Below, piece after piece: positions 1 through 10,200 of a DNA stretch of 64,000 nt (within the stretch, counting starts at the first letter, position 1; each line of letters opens with the position of its first letter). The notes under the pieces were generated by a model that was given only the letters and a program-made list of their open reading frames with translations, had not been told where the DNA came from and did no database searches. The stretch is from positions 120,479,900 to 120,543,899 of the forward strand of contig NC_090943.1 of assembly GCF_040807025.1 (NCBI RefSeq), in the 5' to 3' direction. The translations under genes were made by a program, and so were the position numbers. This stretch comes from Struthio camelus. Lineage: Eukaryota > Chordata > Aves > Struthioniformes > Struthionidae.

Positions 1-205
1 CTGGGAGGGGTGGTGGTGACACAAAGAAATATGAAAATCCCAGTGAATAGACTTAATCTCTGAAGTTTAGTTCCACATCCCCCGTCCCTCATTCTGTAGG
101 AGAAAAATAAACAAACTCCCAAACCCCACACACCTCTGAAAGGAAGGCTTATTCTTCTAATATCACTGATCAGAAAAGGAGGAAAAATTATTAATAAACA
201 GTTAC

Positions 206-317
206 CTTGATGTTCACTTTCTCCAGATTCTTTTTTTAATTGTTTCGGTGGTTTAGGAGCTGTAAGATACTTCACTGGAGAGCTTTCTGGACTTGATTCC
301 AAATGTAAGCTAAAGTT
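206..317 (-). CDS. ESCO1: ESCO1 third coding exon
   Basis: A 112-nt exon between acceptor GTTTTACTTAG and donor CATCAAG|GTAACT. It begins NFSLHLESSPESSPVKYL, which resembles the mammalian NFSQCLES...ENSPV segment. It enters in phase 0, matching the end of the previous exon, and leaves in phase 1. The next exon is outside the window. Confidence 0.85.
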
Positions 318-3137
318 CTAAGTAAAACAGGAAACATAGGGTTTTGTATTATTATTACTAAAATTTTGTATTATTATTACTATTTAATGTCTCTGACCTA
401 TTACCTAAAACACTCAGCTAACTTAAGTATTAAAATCCTGACTACAGCATCAATTTTTTTAATTCCTACAGCACTTTAAGCAAAGAAAATGCAATTGACT
501 AGCTAGTTTGAAGTTTGTGGTATTAATTTAGAGGGAAAAAAAGAAAAACAGTATTTTTCATTTTATATGAAAACTTGTAGGAGAACCTTCTACAGAGCGC
601 CTTTGCCCTTAAGATCCTAAATTTTAACAGACGCTTATTCAGGTAGACAACACTTTCCCTCTCTTTTCTTTCAATGCAACTTTTCAAAACAGTATACCTA
701 TGTAAGCTGAAAGTGTCATCAAAAAGCGTCCTCAAAAGGTGTCCACATGAATCTGCACAACCTCTGGCTCCAGCAGGAAATTTTAACCATCAACGTTTAG
801 TTAATTACTGAACTTAGGGAGATGGAACAGATTAATTTTCCAGCTTACTGTCAACCCTCCTACGATAATGCACCAAACCTATTAAGGGGTTCTGTAGTGA
901 AGAACTTAACTTGCTGTAAGATAAAGTTATCGTTAAAACAAACCTTTTGAGCCCAGCACTCTCAGAAAACAGAACAGATTTAGAACATCCTCCCACCAAA
1001 TACCATAATTAAAATGACTTACCTCATCTGGCGTCGGCTCAGACAAATGTTTTGTCAAATTACGCAACAAACCATTTTCTACACCTCTCTTTGAGGGTTC
1101 TTTTATTTCTAATGTCACTTCTTTAGCTCCAGCTCTTTCAGATGAAGTGTCCAATTTCTCCTGCACACAAGTTACGCTTTCGTTCTCAGACAGTCTTATT
1201 ACTGACAGCTTGCCTTGTGTGTTGGAAAGTTGTGCTTCTGTAGCTATTTGACTCACGTCTGAAACTTTAAAACAATCTTTTAACAAAGAAAGCTTGGGGA
1301 CATTTGTAGAATTTAAGTTACTTTGTTTCACGTTATTAGCTTTCATTAATTTAATTTTGGTCCATTTAGAGTTTTTGTTTGAGGAGCTATTTCTACCATT
1401 CAGAGTACATTTGACAGGCATTCCTTTTTTGCTAGGGAAAAAACGTTTGCATTGAGTACTCTGGCTAGGTTCTTTCTGAGGAAGCACTTCATTTTGTTGC
1501 AGCTGTACTTCTCCACGCTTTTCTTCTGTTTTTCGATACTCAGCATTAGGGGAATCTTTTTTCACCTCTACTGTATCTGATTCAATCTCACCTGCAATTT
1601 CTTCGCAAAGTTCAAGAATGCTTACCCTTTTGGATTTCACATCATTCTCTGGTTGATCAGCTAGATCCGTTTCACTTTCAGATGGCTGTGAAACCCTTTT
1701 TGTTTTTATACTGTTTTTTATATTCTGATGCACTTGCTGTTTTTCTTTATCTACTGTCTTAGAATTTGGCTTAAGAGAACCTGTTTCCACTTTCTTCACA
1801 TGGCTAGAAATTGGAGATACAAGATACGTTTGTTCTTTCTTAACTTCCCCAAGACCGTGATCAAGAAACGGTGTCCCTTGAAGGTTATGTTGAAAGCTGC
1901 TGGAATCATCATTTTTATTGTCTGCTTTACACCTTTTCTCTTTCAGAGAGCTGGTCACTTCTACACTTATTTCTTTATCTTCATTTTTACCGCTTGGCTT
2001 TATTTTCATGTTTTTCTGTTCTGTTTTCTCTTTAGCAGGTTTAGGTACTTTTGCTCCGATACTGTGAACATGTCTTTTCGCCTGGCTGCTTTGTTTAACT
2101 TCCAAAGCTTTTTCTTCTTTAACTTCTCTGTTACGCAGGGATCTTGCTGGTACATGTGTTAACTGCTGCAGTCTCTGTGATCTCCTCGTTACTGGCTCAC
2201 TTGGCGCAATTATGCATTTTGACTTAGGAATTTCTTGCACTGATTTCTTCTGGCATACCTCCTTATTTTTTGCAGATTTAGGCTGCTGTTGGATCTTTTT
2301 GTCGGCTGCTGTTTTATTATTTGACTTGAATCCTGATGACCTTGTAGTCATGCGTGTTCCTAATTCAGGTTCACTTGAATTGTCACTGAAAGAGTCAAAC
2401 AATTATTTTTTCAGCACTTAGAAATTAGAATTTGTCGTGAGAGTCTCCTCATTCTGACTAATCTCTGCCCCTAAACTTTTACCACATTTAACACCTTCAA
2501 CACTCACAGAAATATTATTTTCTTTCAAATCAGTCTAAGACGACTTCAACTCCACCTCATTGCTCCTAAGTCTAGTGCTTAATTTTTTTTCACATACCTT
2601 GCAAGACTGAATTATGAGTCCCAGATGAATGCTTTTTAACATCTCGAGCAATTTTTCATTTTTGAGACTTCCTGCTTTCAATTTAAATATTAGCTTATAG
2701 TATTAGCTTTGCTTTGCCCTTCATAACCTGTTTTGTCGGAAGTGTTTCTGGATTTCAAGACATTAACGCGGTTCTGGAGAAAGACCACGTACAAGGTACC
2801 ATAATTAATGATTTTAAGGCTGATCTTCCCACTGATACTATTTAACTGTATCTTTACCTCCAACTCACACTGCTTAGATTGTTTCTGCACTAATACAGTC
2901 TAGGAGGATAATCTAGAACTTTTTTTTTTTTTTGGTCACTGACCTGTTTGATTTGATAGAGGTCTTCAGTACTGCTTTCTGCACTGTGCATTGATTTGAT
3001 TTTGATTTATTTGAGACATGTTTTGTATCTGACACCTCTTTTTCCTTCTTTGCTGATGATGGCTTGCTGTTCTTATCCAGCTTTGGACGCTTAGCAGAAG
3101 GCTCCACTAACGTAGACTTCCTTTTCTGAGCTGCCAT
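206..3137 (-). CDS. ESCO1: ESCO1, N-terminal part (three coding exons; continues beyond the left edge)
   Basis: ESCO1 acetylates the SMC3 subunit of cohesin in the nucleus and supports sister-chromatid cohesion and loop regulation. The coding exons visible are 3137-2944, 2385-1023 and 317-206, joined in phase 2 and then phase 0, giving 1669 nt (556 codons plus 1 nt). Similarity to mammalian ESCO1 shows in short blocks inside a lysine/serine-rich disordered tail: PELGTRMTTRSS near residue 70, RRSQRLQQL near 132, LELCEEIAGEIESD near 322, and RFFPSKKGMPVKCTLNG followed by WTKIKL near 379-410. Human ESCO1 is about 840 residues, so the C2H2-type zinc finger and the GNAT acetyltransferase domain must lie to the left of this window. 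The start at 3137 is the first ATG after a clear 3' splice site. Identification is from remembered family similarity, and I am confident of it. Confidence 0.93.
341..384. repeat. short AT-rich tandem duplication
   Basis: Two copies of a unit of about 21 bases containing TTTTGTATTATTATTACTA, just upstream of the ESCO1 exon at 206-317 on the ESCO1 strand. Confidence 0.8.
1023..2385 (-). CDS. ESCO1: ESCO1 large second coding exon
   Basis: This 1363-nt exon lies between acceptor TTTGACTCTTTCAG and donor GATGAG|GTAAGT. It encodes 454 codons of mostly charged, low-complexity sequence. It carries the conserved LELCEEIAGEIESD and RFFPSKK...VKCTLNG blocks, which match the conserved cohesin/PDS5-interaction region described in vertebrate ESCO1 (family knowledge; the exact box assignment is inference). 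The open frame runs on to about 933, but that extension is intronic because the donor is strong and the next exon joins in phase. Confidence 0.92.
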
Positions 3138-3139
3138 TT
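2944..3139 (-). CDS. ESCO1: ESCO1 first coding exon
   Basis: The exon starts after TTTTACAG and its third to fifth bases are the start codon (3137-3135). It ends before the donor GTCAGT. It encodes 64 residues plus two bases (AG), beginning MAAQKRKSTLVEPSAKRPKL. The KRPK run looks like a nuclear localisation signal (inference). The phase-2 end joins the first base (T) of the next exon to make a serine codon. The N-terminus differs from the mammalian one, which is expected for this fast-evolving tail. Confidence 0.85.
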
Positions 3140-3338
3140 CTGTAAAACGCAAGAATTGATCTAGCTGTTACGGTCTTTGTCAGCTGTTGTTATAGCATCA
3201 GTCATTATAACAGAAAATTTGCCCATTTTATAAAATAAGGTAATTGGTATTCACTTTTACAGTCAGACCCTGCTAACTATCATCAGAAAACAAATCACTA
3301 AAGCACTCTTCAAATCAAACTACATTTATTTTACTTAC

Positions 3339-3442
3339 AGGTTTTTACCAGAGGCAATCGATGTTTAGGCCAAAGTAACTTATCAAGGTGTGCCAAAAGC
3401 ATTCCTTATGAATACGTTTATGAACAGGACGTTTCATGCCAC
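3339..3442 (-). other. possible ESCO1 5'UTR exon
   Basis: The segment is flanked by a minus-strand acceptor (TATTCTCTATAG) and a consensus donor (CCT|GTAAGT; an alternative donor CTG|GTAAAA lies a few bases earlier). It sits between the CpG-island promoter and the first coding exon on the ESCO1 strand, where a non-coding leader exon would be expected. An open frame with a second ATG (KRPVHKRIHKECFWHTL) crosses it and could be an upstream ORF. Splice signals are the only support. Confidence 0.35.
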
Positions 3443-5580
3443 CTATAGAGAATATAATATGTTCACAAAAATATTTAAATGCAGTAAACATTTTATTACC
3501 TTCCTTCCCAACCTCCGCATTTAGCATTCCCACCCTCCTCCAGCCCTTCAAATAATGCTTATCTTTAAAGTTTCTTTCATGATCAATTAAAAAAAAAAAT
3601 CTACAAATTTTATTCCCATATCCAACAGTTTTTGCCATTTTGCTATCTTAAGCCTCTTTTACCTTTAAAAAATTAATAAGATACGGTATCATTTCAAAGG
3701 AAGTTTCTATGCCTTTTACAACTTTCCAGAAAAGAGTATGCTGCTCTTTTCCATAGCCTGCAAACAAGTGGGTCAGCTAATCAGTCCTGTGCCTCACAAC
3801 AATAGTGAATAAATTCACTGGATTCTACTAAGTTTTGTGGCTATTATTACACAACTTCATGGACACGAGCAGCTGCCTATAATTGTTGCTTCTAATACCA
3901 CTTAAGCTACAAAGCAGAGACGGAAAGCCTGGAAAGTAGCATTTTGGAAACATTTGCCTTAGGTAAGTAGAGAAGATGATGTCTTGAAGAAAACTGAAAT
4001 AATGTTAATAATGTGCACAAGAGTCCTAAAATTAGTAGAGATTCTCAACAGAAAGTCTTCACATATTCTGTTGATTATACCTTTCACATCTACCTGTGGC
4101 TTCTGATACTTTTAAGTTTTATTATTCAAATATGCTGCTGTTGTGTTATAGCGTAAGTAATCACTGTTCAGTAAAGTTGTAGTATTATCTTTTAAAAATT
4201 AAGTTTACTGGAAGACGCAGTGCTCAGAATTTCCACATCACCTTTTTAGGTCAAGAATTATATGTTAGTTTTTTCCATAGACAGCCTGACAAAGAATAAT
4301 TATTTTAACTAAATTATATTAATTCTCAACCTTAACTCATCTGACGTCAAACTTGACAGATTTTAAGATCAAAGAGGAACTTTAAATTACCTGGTATGAC
4401 TAGTTGTGTAACACTGGACAGGTCTTTTCATTCTATTAAACCTACATGGAGCCTACCAGCACTGACAAATGCACATGTACGTCTCCAACAATATGAAAGA
4501 TACTTACATTAAACGTCTACATTTTTCACTTGGATAATGAATAATTATTAAAGAGCTATGTGTCTTTTCAACTCTTTCAGGCTTAAAGTTGTCCCTAACC
4601 GTATTTTATTTGTTTATCTAACCTTTTATGAAGACACTTCTAACCATGCAAGTCAGATTAGGCTCAAATTCTGCACAGCAAGGCTGTCTTCTTCCTTGGA
4701 ACAAGCTGTATCAGAAGGGTCTCAGGTTTGGAACGGAGTTAAAGAACTCAGAGAAGAAATCTCTAAGAGCACTTTTCGTAGTTAATGGAAAAGTCCGTGT
4801 TTCTCCCTAAGGGGCAGATAACAGAACTGGCAGGGCCTTACTTCTAATCTCATGAGCTCCATGACACATAGTAAGGCCACGGATTTCCACTAATGAAAAA
4901 TTATCAATCACAGCCACAGTACAGTCCCCTTAAGATTTCCATTTACTCTGAAAGTTAACAGCTACAGTTGCTGAATGAGTCCATGGCCCGTTATATTCTC
5001 TCTGTTCAGAGCATACCACTGACTTTCATCATCTGAAAACTACACAACATATATGGCATACAACCACACCTTCTTGTTTTTTCCCAGCCATATACACACA
5101 TCACTATCACTCTTATTGCTGTGATAAGGCATACTCAAGGAAGACTTTCAAGAATAAATCAGACAAGATAATCCTTTACTTGCCAGTACTGCTTCCTGGA
5201 CTCTGACAAATACACCCCTCCCACACAAACAGAACTAGCTCCTTAATTGTCATTTCTATCCTGCTTTTACTTTTTGCTGCACAACACGGACATTTTCCAG
5301 ATGTTCAAGAAGGGGCAGTTTCTGTCCTGAAAAAGTCCACTCTAGTAAAAGCCAGATTATAGAAAGGAAAGACAGAGAAGAAATGGGAGAACTACATGTT
5401 AATCAAAGGCTCTGGCACAAGAAGTAGAGGAAAAACAAAACCACGCAACTCCTAAAGCCTCAAACTCTCAGAGCAGGGATAGGTCCCAGATCTCTGAGGA
5501 GACTGAGGGCCCACCTGCTTGAGCGCCTTGGGGTCTCACACACAAGCTTCCCGGCCGATTACCACTACAGAACCTCACAA
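3443..5580. other. ESCO1 5' intron, nothing else recognised
   Basis: AT-rich intronic sequence between the candidate leader exon and the CpG island. I see no repeat family and no open frame with coding character. Confidence 0.5.
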
Positions 5581-6093
5581 ACCCCAAGCTTTAACTCCCA
5601 GGAGAGAGCCCACGGCGAAACTCAAGAGGAAGGAAGAAAAGGGAAGGCCTCCATGCGCGGCCCTGTGTCATCGGCTTTAGCGCCCTGCCGTGACAACCCT
5701 TCTGGAGCGAGGCCTGGCAGGGAGCCCCTAAACCTGGCCAGGCTTCCCTCAGGCCAAGGCAAGCGTCACGGAGGGGCAAGGCAGGGGCTGCGGAAAAGAT
5801 GAAAACGCGCACTGCAAGGCGACTTCCCCCCCACACCCCCACCCCAGCTCCCACTCGTGAGGGCTCGGGAAGAGGTTTATCGCGCCTTCACTCCCACAGC
5901 TATCTCAGAGACGGCGGCTGCCGCAGCAGGCAGGCCCGAGTCCGGGCCCTGTCCGGCGAGGCAGGCCCGAGGAGGAGACGCCGGCCTCTCTCGGCCCCGA
6001 GACGGGGGAAGAAAGCACCCTGCGCGCGAGGAGCCGTTACCGGTCACGGAGCGACGTGACGAGGCGCTGACGGGAACCGCCGGCAGAGAGATC

Positions 6094-6108
6094 GGGGGGG
6101 GGGGGGGG
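6094..6108. repeat. 15-base G run
   Basis: Uninterrupted G homopolymer on the plus strand inside the ESCO1 CpG island. Confidence 0.9.
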
Positions 6109-6264
6109 AGAGCAGGAGGAGGAGGGAAGGAGGCAGGCAGGGAGGACGCGGCCGAAACTTCCCGCCCCGGCGCGAGGCGACCGTTTACCTCGCGCGAGTG
6201 TCAGCGACGTGCCGGCGGCGCGAGCCGCCCTCCGCGCCCGCCTCGCTCGCTCGCCAGCTGCTGA

Positions 6265-6330
6265 AGGGGAGGGGGGAGGAGGGAAGGGAGGGGGGAAGAG
6301 GAGGAGGAGCGGGGCGGAGGCGCGCGCCAG
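6265..6330 (+). repeat. G-rich purine tract, G-quadruplex prone
   Basis: Repeated GGGGAGG, GGGAAGGG and GGAGGAGG blocks form an almost pure purine stretch with many G3+ runs within about 65 bases of the CpG island. Such tracts can form G-quadruplexes or triplexes (general knowledge; not tested here). Confidence 0.6.
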
Positions 6331-7029
6331 GGGGAGGGCGGGCGCGCGCGGGGCGTAAGGGGAAGGGAGGTGGGGGGGAAGAACGGAGTCTCGCGCGCGC
6401 GCAGGCTGCGGCGCGAGGTCAGCGCGGCTCGTGCCCCCTTCCCATGTCACTCCGCAGCAGCGGCGGCGGCGGGCAGCCGGAGCCCCAGAGCCCCTCACAT
6501 CCGGGCACTGCGCCCCCCCTCCCCACCTCGGAGACGCCACACTTCCGGCGGGGGAGGGGGGGAGAGGAGCGTTGAGACGTCCGCCTATGCGCATGCGCAG
6601 CGGGAAGGCGCTGACAAACGGCCGCTCTGAGGGGTGGGGCGGCCCCTGCCGGGCGCGGGCGGAGCCGCTCCCCCCCCCACGCGCGGCCGCGGTGCGTGGG
6701 GGCAGCCCGGGCCGCCGTCTCGCCGCCTGTGGGGCCCCAGCCCGCCCCGGGCCTAGCCGCGGGCCCGGCGCCGTTTATCCCTGCGGGCGGAGCTAGCTCG
6801 GAGCGGCTCGGGCCCAGGTGGGTTGTTAACGGCCCCCCCCCCCCCGCCTGTTTTAAGGAGGCGGTTTGTGTGCGCAGCGCTGTTGGGCGGCGTCTCGCCG
6901 TGAGGCCGAGCCGTATGCGAGAGCGGGCGCGCTGCGGTGTCCCCGGCCGCGCCCGCCCCGCCTCGCTGCCAGCGCTCGCAGCTGGCTGCGAGGTTAAAAC
7001 CTTCCGGAGCCGTACGCTTCCCGGCAGCG

Positions 7030-7287
7030 ATGGTATTACTGCATGCCGTATGTGGTCGCAGCAGTGTTGCCAAAGTGCTTGTGGGCCGCTCCTCACAAAC
7101 AGTGAACTCTTTTTGTCTTCGGCGTTTAAAGATAATCTGGAGCAATACCAAAATTTTCTTGCAGATCGGCTTTGCTTTTGGTGCACTGACACAAGCAGGT
7201 CTTACCACCCCAGGCGCGGCATTGTCCAAGTGTACGGAGCTGGAGTGTAAAAGCAGGACAGGCACCTGCCTGTGTTTCAGAGGCTAA
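7030..7287 (+). other. uncharacterised 85-codon ORF divergent from ESCO1
   Basis: Starts at an ATG with a good context (GCAGCGATGG) at the right edge of the ESCO1 CpG island and runs 85 codons. The first 35 residues are basic and Ser/Val rich with no acidic residue (MVLLHAVCGRSSVAKVLVGR and on), which resembles a mitochondrial presequence. A short hydrophobic segment follows (IFLQIGFAFGAL). I do not recognise the protein. A second frame is also open over the same bases, which weakens the coding case. It may belong to a divergent non-coding transcript. Confidence 0.25.
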
Positions 7288-7299
7288 ACCAAAGAGCCC

Positions 7300-10200
7300 T
7301 GCTGGCCGTGGCCTGGTCTGGTGTACTGTACGCTTTGTCACCGACTCCCCAGAGCAATGAGTTCACTCTCTTGAGTTGCCAGTTTTAAGTCCAGTGAGGT
7401 TTATTTTCTCAGGCTTACTAGTAACCCTGCAAATACAAGCTAACTTGTGTGTTCTGCGCTGTTTCACAACCCACCCCCTAACGTAATCATATATTTGCTT
7501 CTGAGTTTTTCCACTGTCTTGGTTACTTCGGTGCTGAGGACTCTGGATAATGGATTTGTACCTCGTGTAACTTTTAAGTTGTGGATTCATTGCCTCAGGG
7601 TATTTCCAAGTCTGAGGTTATGTCTGCAGTAGCAAGTAATAAGATCTGAGTGACAGAGAGCTGAGGATCTGACATCTGTGCCAGACGCAGGTCAGTCCAG
7701 ACCAGCTGTAGTCTGGTCCTGGGGATGCAGTGATCACTAAGGTTGGAGCGTGTTAGGTGTTCCCTGCAAATGTATCTGTAGGTCTGGTTTCATTCAAAAG
7801 GAATCCAGTTTGCACACTCCAAGACTGATGCATGACAAGTGCTATCAGTCAGGAGATTTGCTTCAAAGTTGTACTTCTAATCCAACCTAGAAGAGTAATG
7901 TAGAGGTGCACAGATGCATACCTAGTGCACTCAATCCATATGATCAACGTAACGCTAACCTGAAGTTAAGTTCTGCCTAAAATGCGTGTAGTATGCGTAT
8001 CGGCATCTCAACGTTAGCAGCTTTGCTCTGTATATCCAACTGCTTTTGTTCTCTTCTACTTTGTTAATATAGATGCTGTCTCAGTTTTTTGACTATAAAT
8101 ACATGTAGTAACTTATAATGATGCATTAGAATGACTGGAAAACAGCGTGATAAACCTTGGCATTAGCCAACCAATAAACCAGCTCGAAAGATCTGGGGAA
8201 AAACTTGCGTGAGTGGCAGCGTGTGAGAGGGTTTCTCACACAGGTTTTTGAGACCCTATACAATTTCTGGTGACTCTGTACAGTTCACTGATCTAACAGA
8301 CCACACAAGTAATTTAATACTTAAAAGCTGCACAGAATAAACTTTCTGCAAATATTCTTTTGTTAGTTTTAAGTATTTTTAAAAGTTATTTTGATTTTTT
8401 ATAACAATCTTTTTTATAATCTCCCAAACATTTTATTATTACTCTATACCTATTACATTTATTAATTGTTGAAAAGGGCAGTCAAGCTGCTGAATAGAGT
8501 AAAATTTCTATATAGAGATCAAATCTCCTTGAGACATTATGTTGTACCTGTACATTTTTATTTGTCATTTTATTAACTGCAACAAGGAACTGCCTTCCTT
8601 GATAAATCGTCTTTCTAGACACACTTCACTGAAGCACAGTTTGTCCTAGACAAATGGAAATTTTCAGCAGCTGCAGTTTTTGAAATAGCTGATAGCAGGA
8701 AATGTTATTTATAACTCCCTAAAACAGCTCCTCTTTAATGCTGATAATCTGCTGTGACTTTACAATGAATGCAGCAACATGTGGTCTCCTGCTCTCCTAC
8801 AGGAACCTACAGAATACTTTCCAGATGAAAGATACTTTAATCACTGTGTTGCCTGTAACTTTCCTGGAGAATGATAAAAGCATTTCTTTATGTTCTTACT
8901 AACTTTGTAAATTTGACATGATGTTTTCCCATCCTTCTTTTTTAGGAACATGAAGCAAGTAAAGCTAGATTTTCTCACAGCCTTCTATTGAATAGTAATT
9001 TGTTGTAGAAGGATGAACAGCAGGGATGTTCTAAACAGGAAAGCATTCTTAAATTCCAAAACTTGGGAAAAAACAATTCATGGGATAGAAGAATATGAGT
9101 AAACTTCTAACTTTTCACAGAAGGTGGCAGCATTTTGAAGCACTGATTACACTGTGAAAGTGTTAGCAAATGTCACTTGCTTTCCCGAAAGAACAAAAAC
9201 TTTTGAAAATTTACCCTCGTCAGAAGTCGTGGTAAGTGTGAACAGCAGTGCTTAGGCATGGATTTACTGAGGAACTGAGGGGCTTGGGGAGGGAGGAAGA
9301 GGTGCGTTCACCTAAGTGGAGCATGGGGATAGAGCAGATGTCACCCCCAAAAGATTTTGTGTTAGTTTAGCCTTGTTTACCAATTTTAAGTGTAATGCTG
9401 GTGAAGTGCCTGTTGGCTACAGCTAAATGAAAAGGTGACTTGCTTCTAGGTTATGCCTTTTTTTACAGGAGCAACAACTCAACTGATATATGGATCATCT
9501 CACTTATTGCAGTGAAAGTCCTCGTTGGACTACAGTCTCAGGAGATGCCATTACCCTATGTAACAGCTGACTGCCACCGAAAAGGGGAATTCTTTCCCTG
9601 CTGTTTTCTCCCATTTCTTCCCACGCTCTGAGCTGCGTCCTCCAACTCCTTACCTCGTGCCAGCCTCACTCTAACACATGCTGGACCCCTCTCAGCAAGC
9701 AAATTTAACTCACTGAGCTAGCAAAAAAATTAACCCAGTGGAAAAATTGGATCATCTTCTGCCAGAGAAAGAAGGGCTGAGGACCGTAGGACTGGAAACA
9801 GGGAGTATAAGAAAGGACAAGGCCGGCAGGAGGAGGGAAGCAAGCCTTCCCCTTTTGGCATCAGAGAGCTGTTAACATTGGCTCAGCCGCTTCTGAAAGT
9901 GCAGCCTTAGGGCAGGCTACATAGTTAGGGGATTGTGCTCTTGATCCTAAACTCAGCCACAGCCAAAGCGGTCCTGCTAAGGCACAAATCTTGCAACCTT
10001 GTTTGACGTGCTAATGCACACTGAACCTGCCCTACTGGTAGTTAGCTATGTCATCTGAGTCAGAAAGTGGTGACTGACAAATCAAGAGGTAGTAGCTACT
10101 TAAACCTCTCAGCTGTAATTAACCCTGCGAGCGCTCCTAGCGCATCAGAAGACTCAGACGGGTTGGCTAAGGCCGCGTGTGAAGCTGATTTAAACTAGTG

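Larger units (their letters stand above)
5590..7060. promoter_or_regulatory. CpG-island promoter of ESCO1, probably bidirectional
   Basis: About 1.5 kb of GC- and CpG-rich DNA at the 5' end of ESCO1. It contains an E2F-like TTCCCGCC at 6159-6166, ETS-type ACTTCCGG near 6540, and a palindromic NRF1-type TGCGCATGCGCA at 6588-6599. Two minus-strand donor candidates (CGCGAG|GTAAAC at 6189/6188 and GACCG|GTAACG near 6040) could end the non-coding first exon. CpG richness continues on the far side, so transcription to the right is plausible. Confidence 0.75.

Noticed and set aside
933-1022. Extension of the ESCO1 open frame past 1023
   Set aside because: A strong GTAAGT donor follows GATGAG at 1023 and the next exon joins in phase 0, so the extra residues are intronic.
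3140-3152. Upstream in-frame ATG before the ESCO1 start
   Set aside because: It lies before the acceptor TTTTACAG and would be intronic.
6037-7192. Long ORFs on both strands in the ESCO1 CpG island
   Set aside because: Pro/Ala/Arg/Gly-rich composition artefacts with no splice logic or homology.
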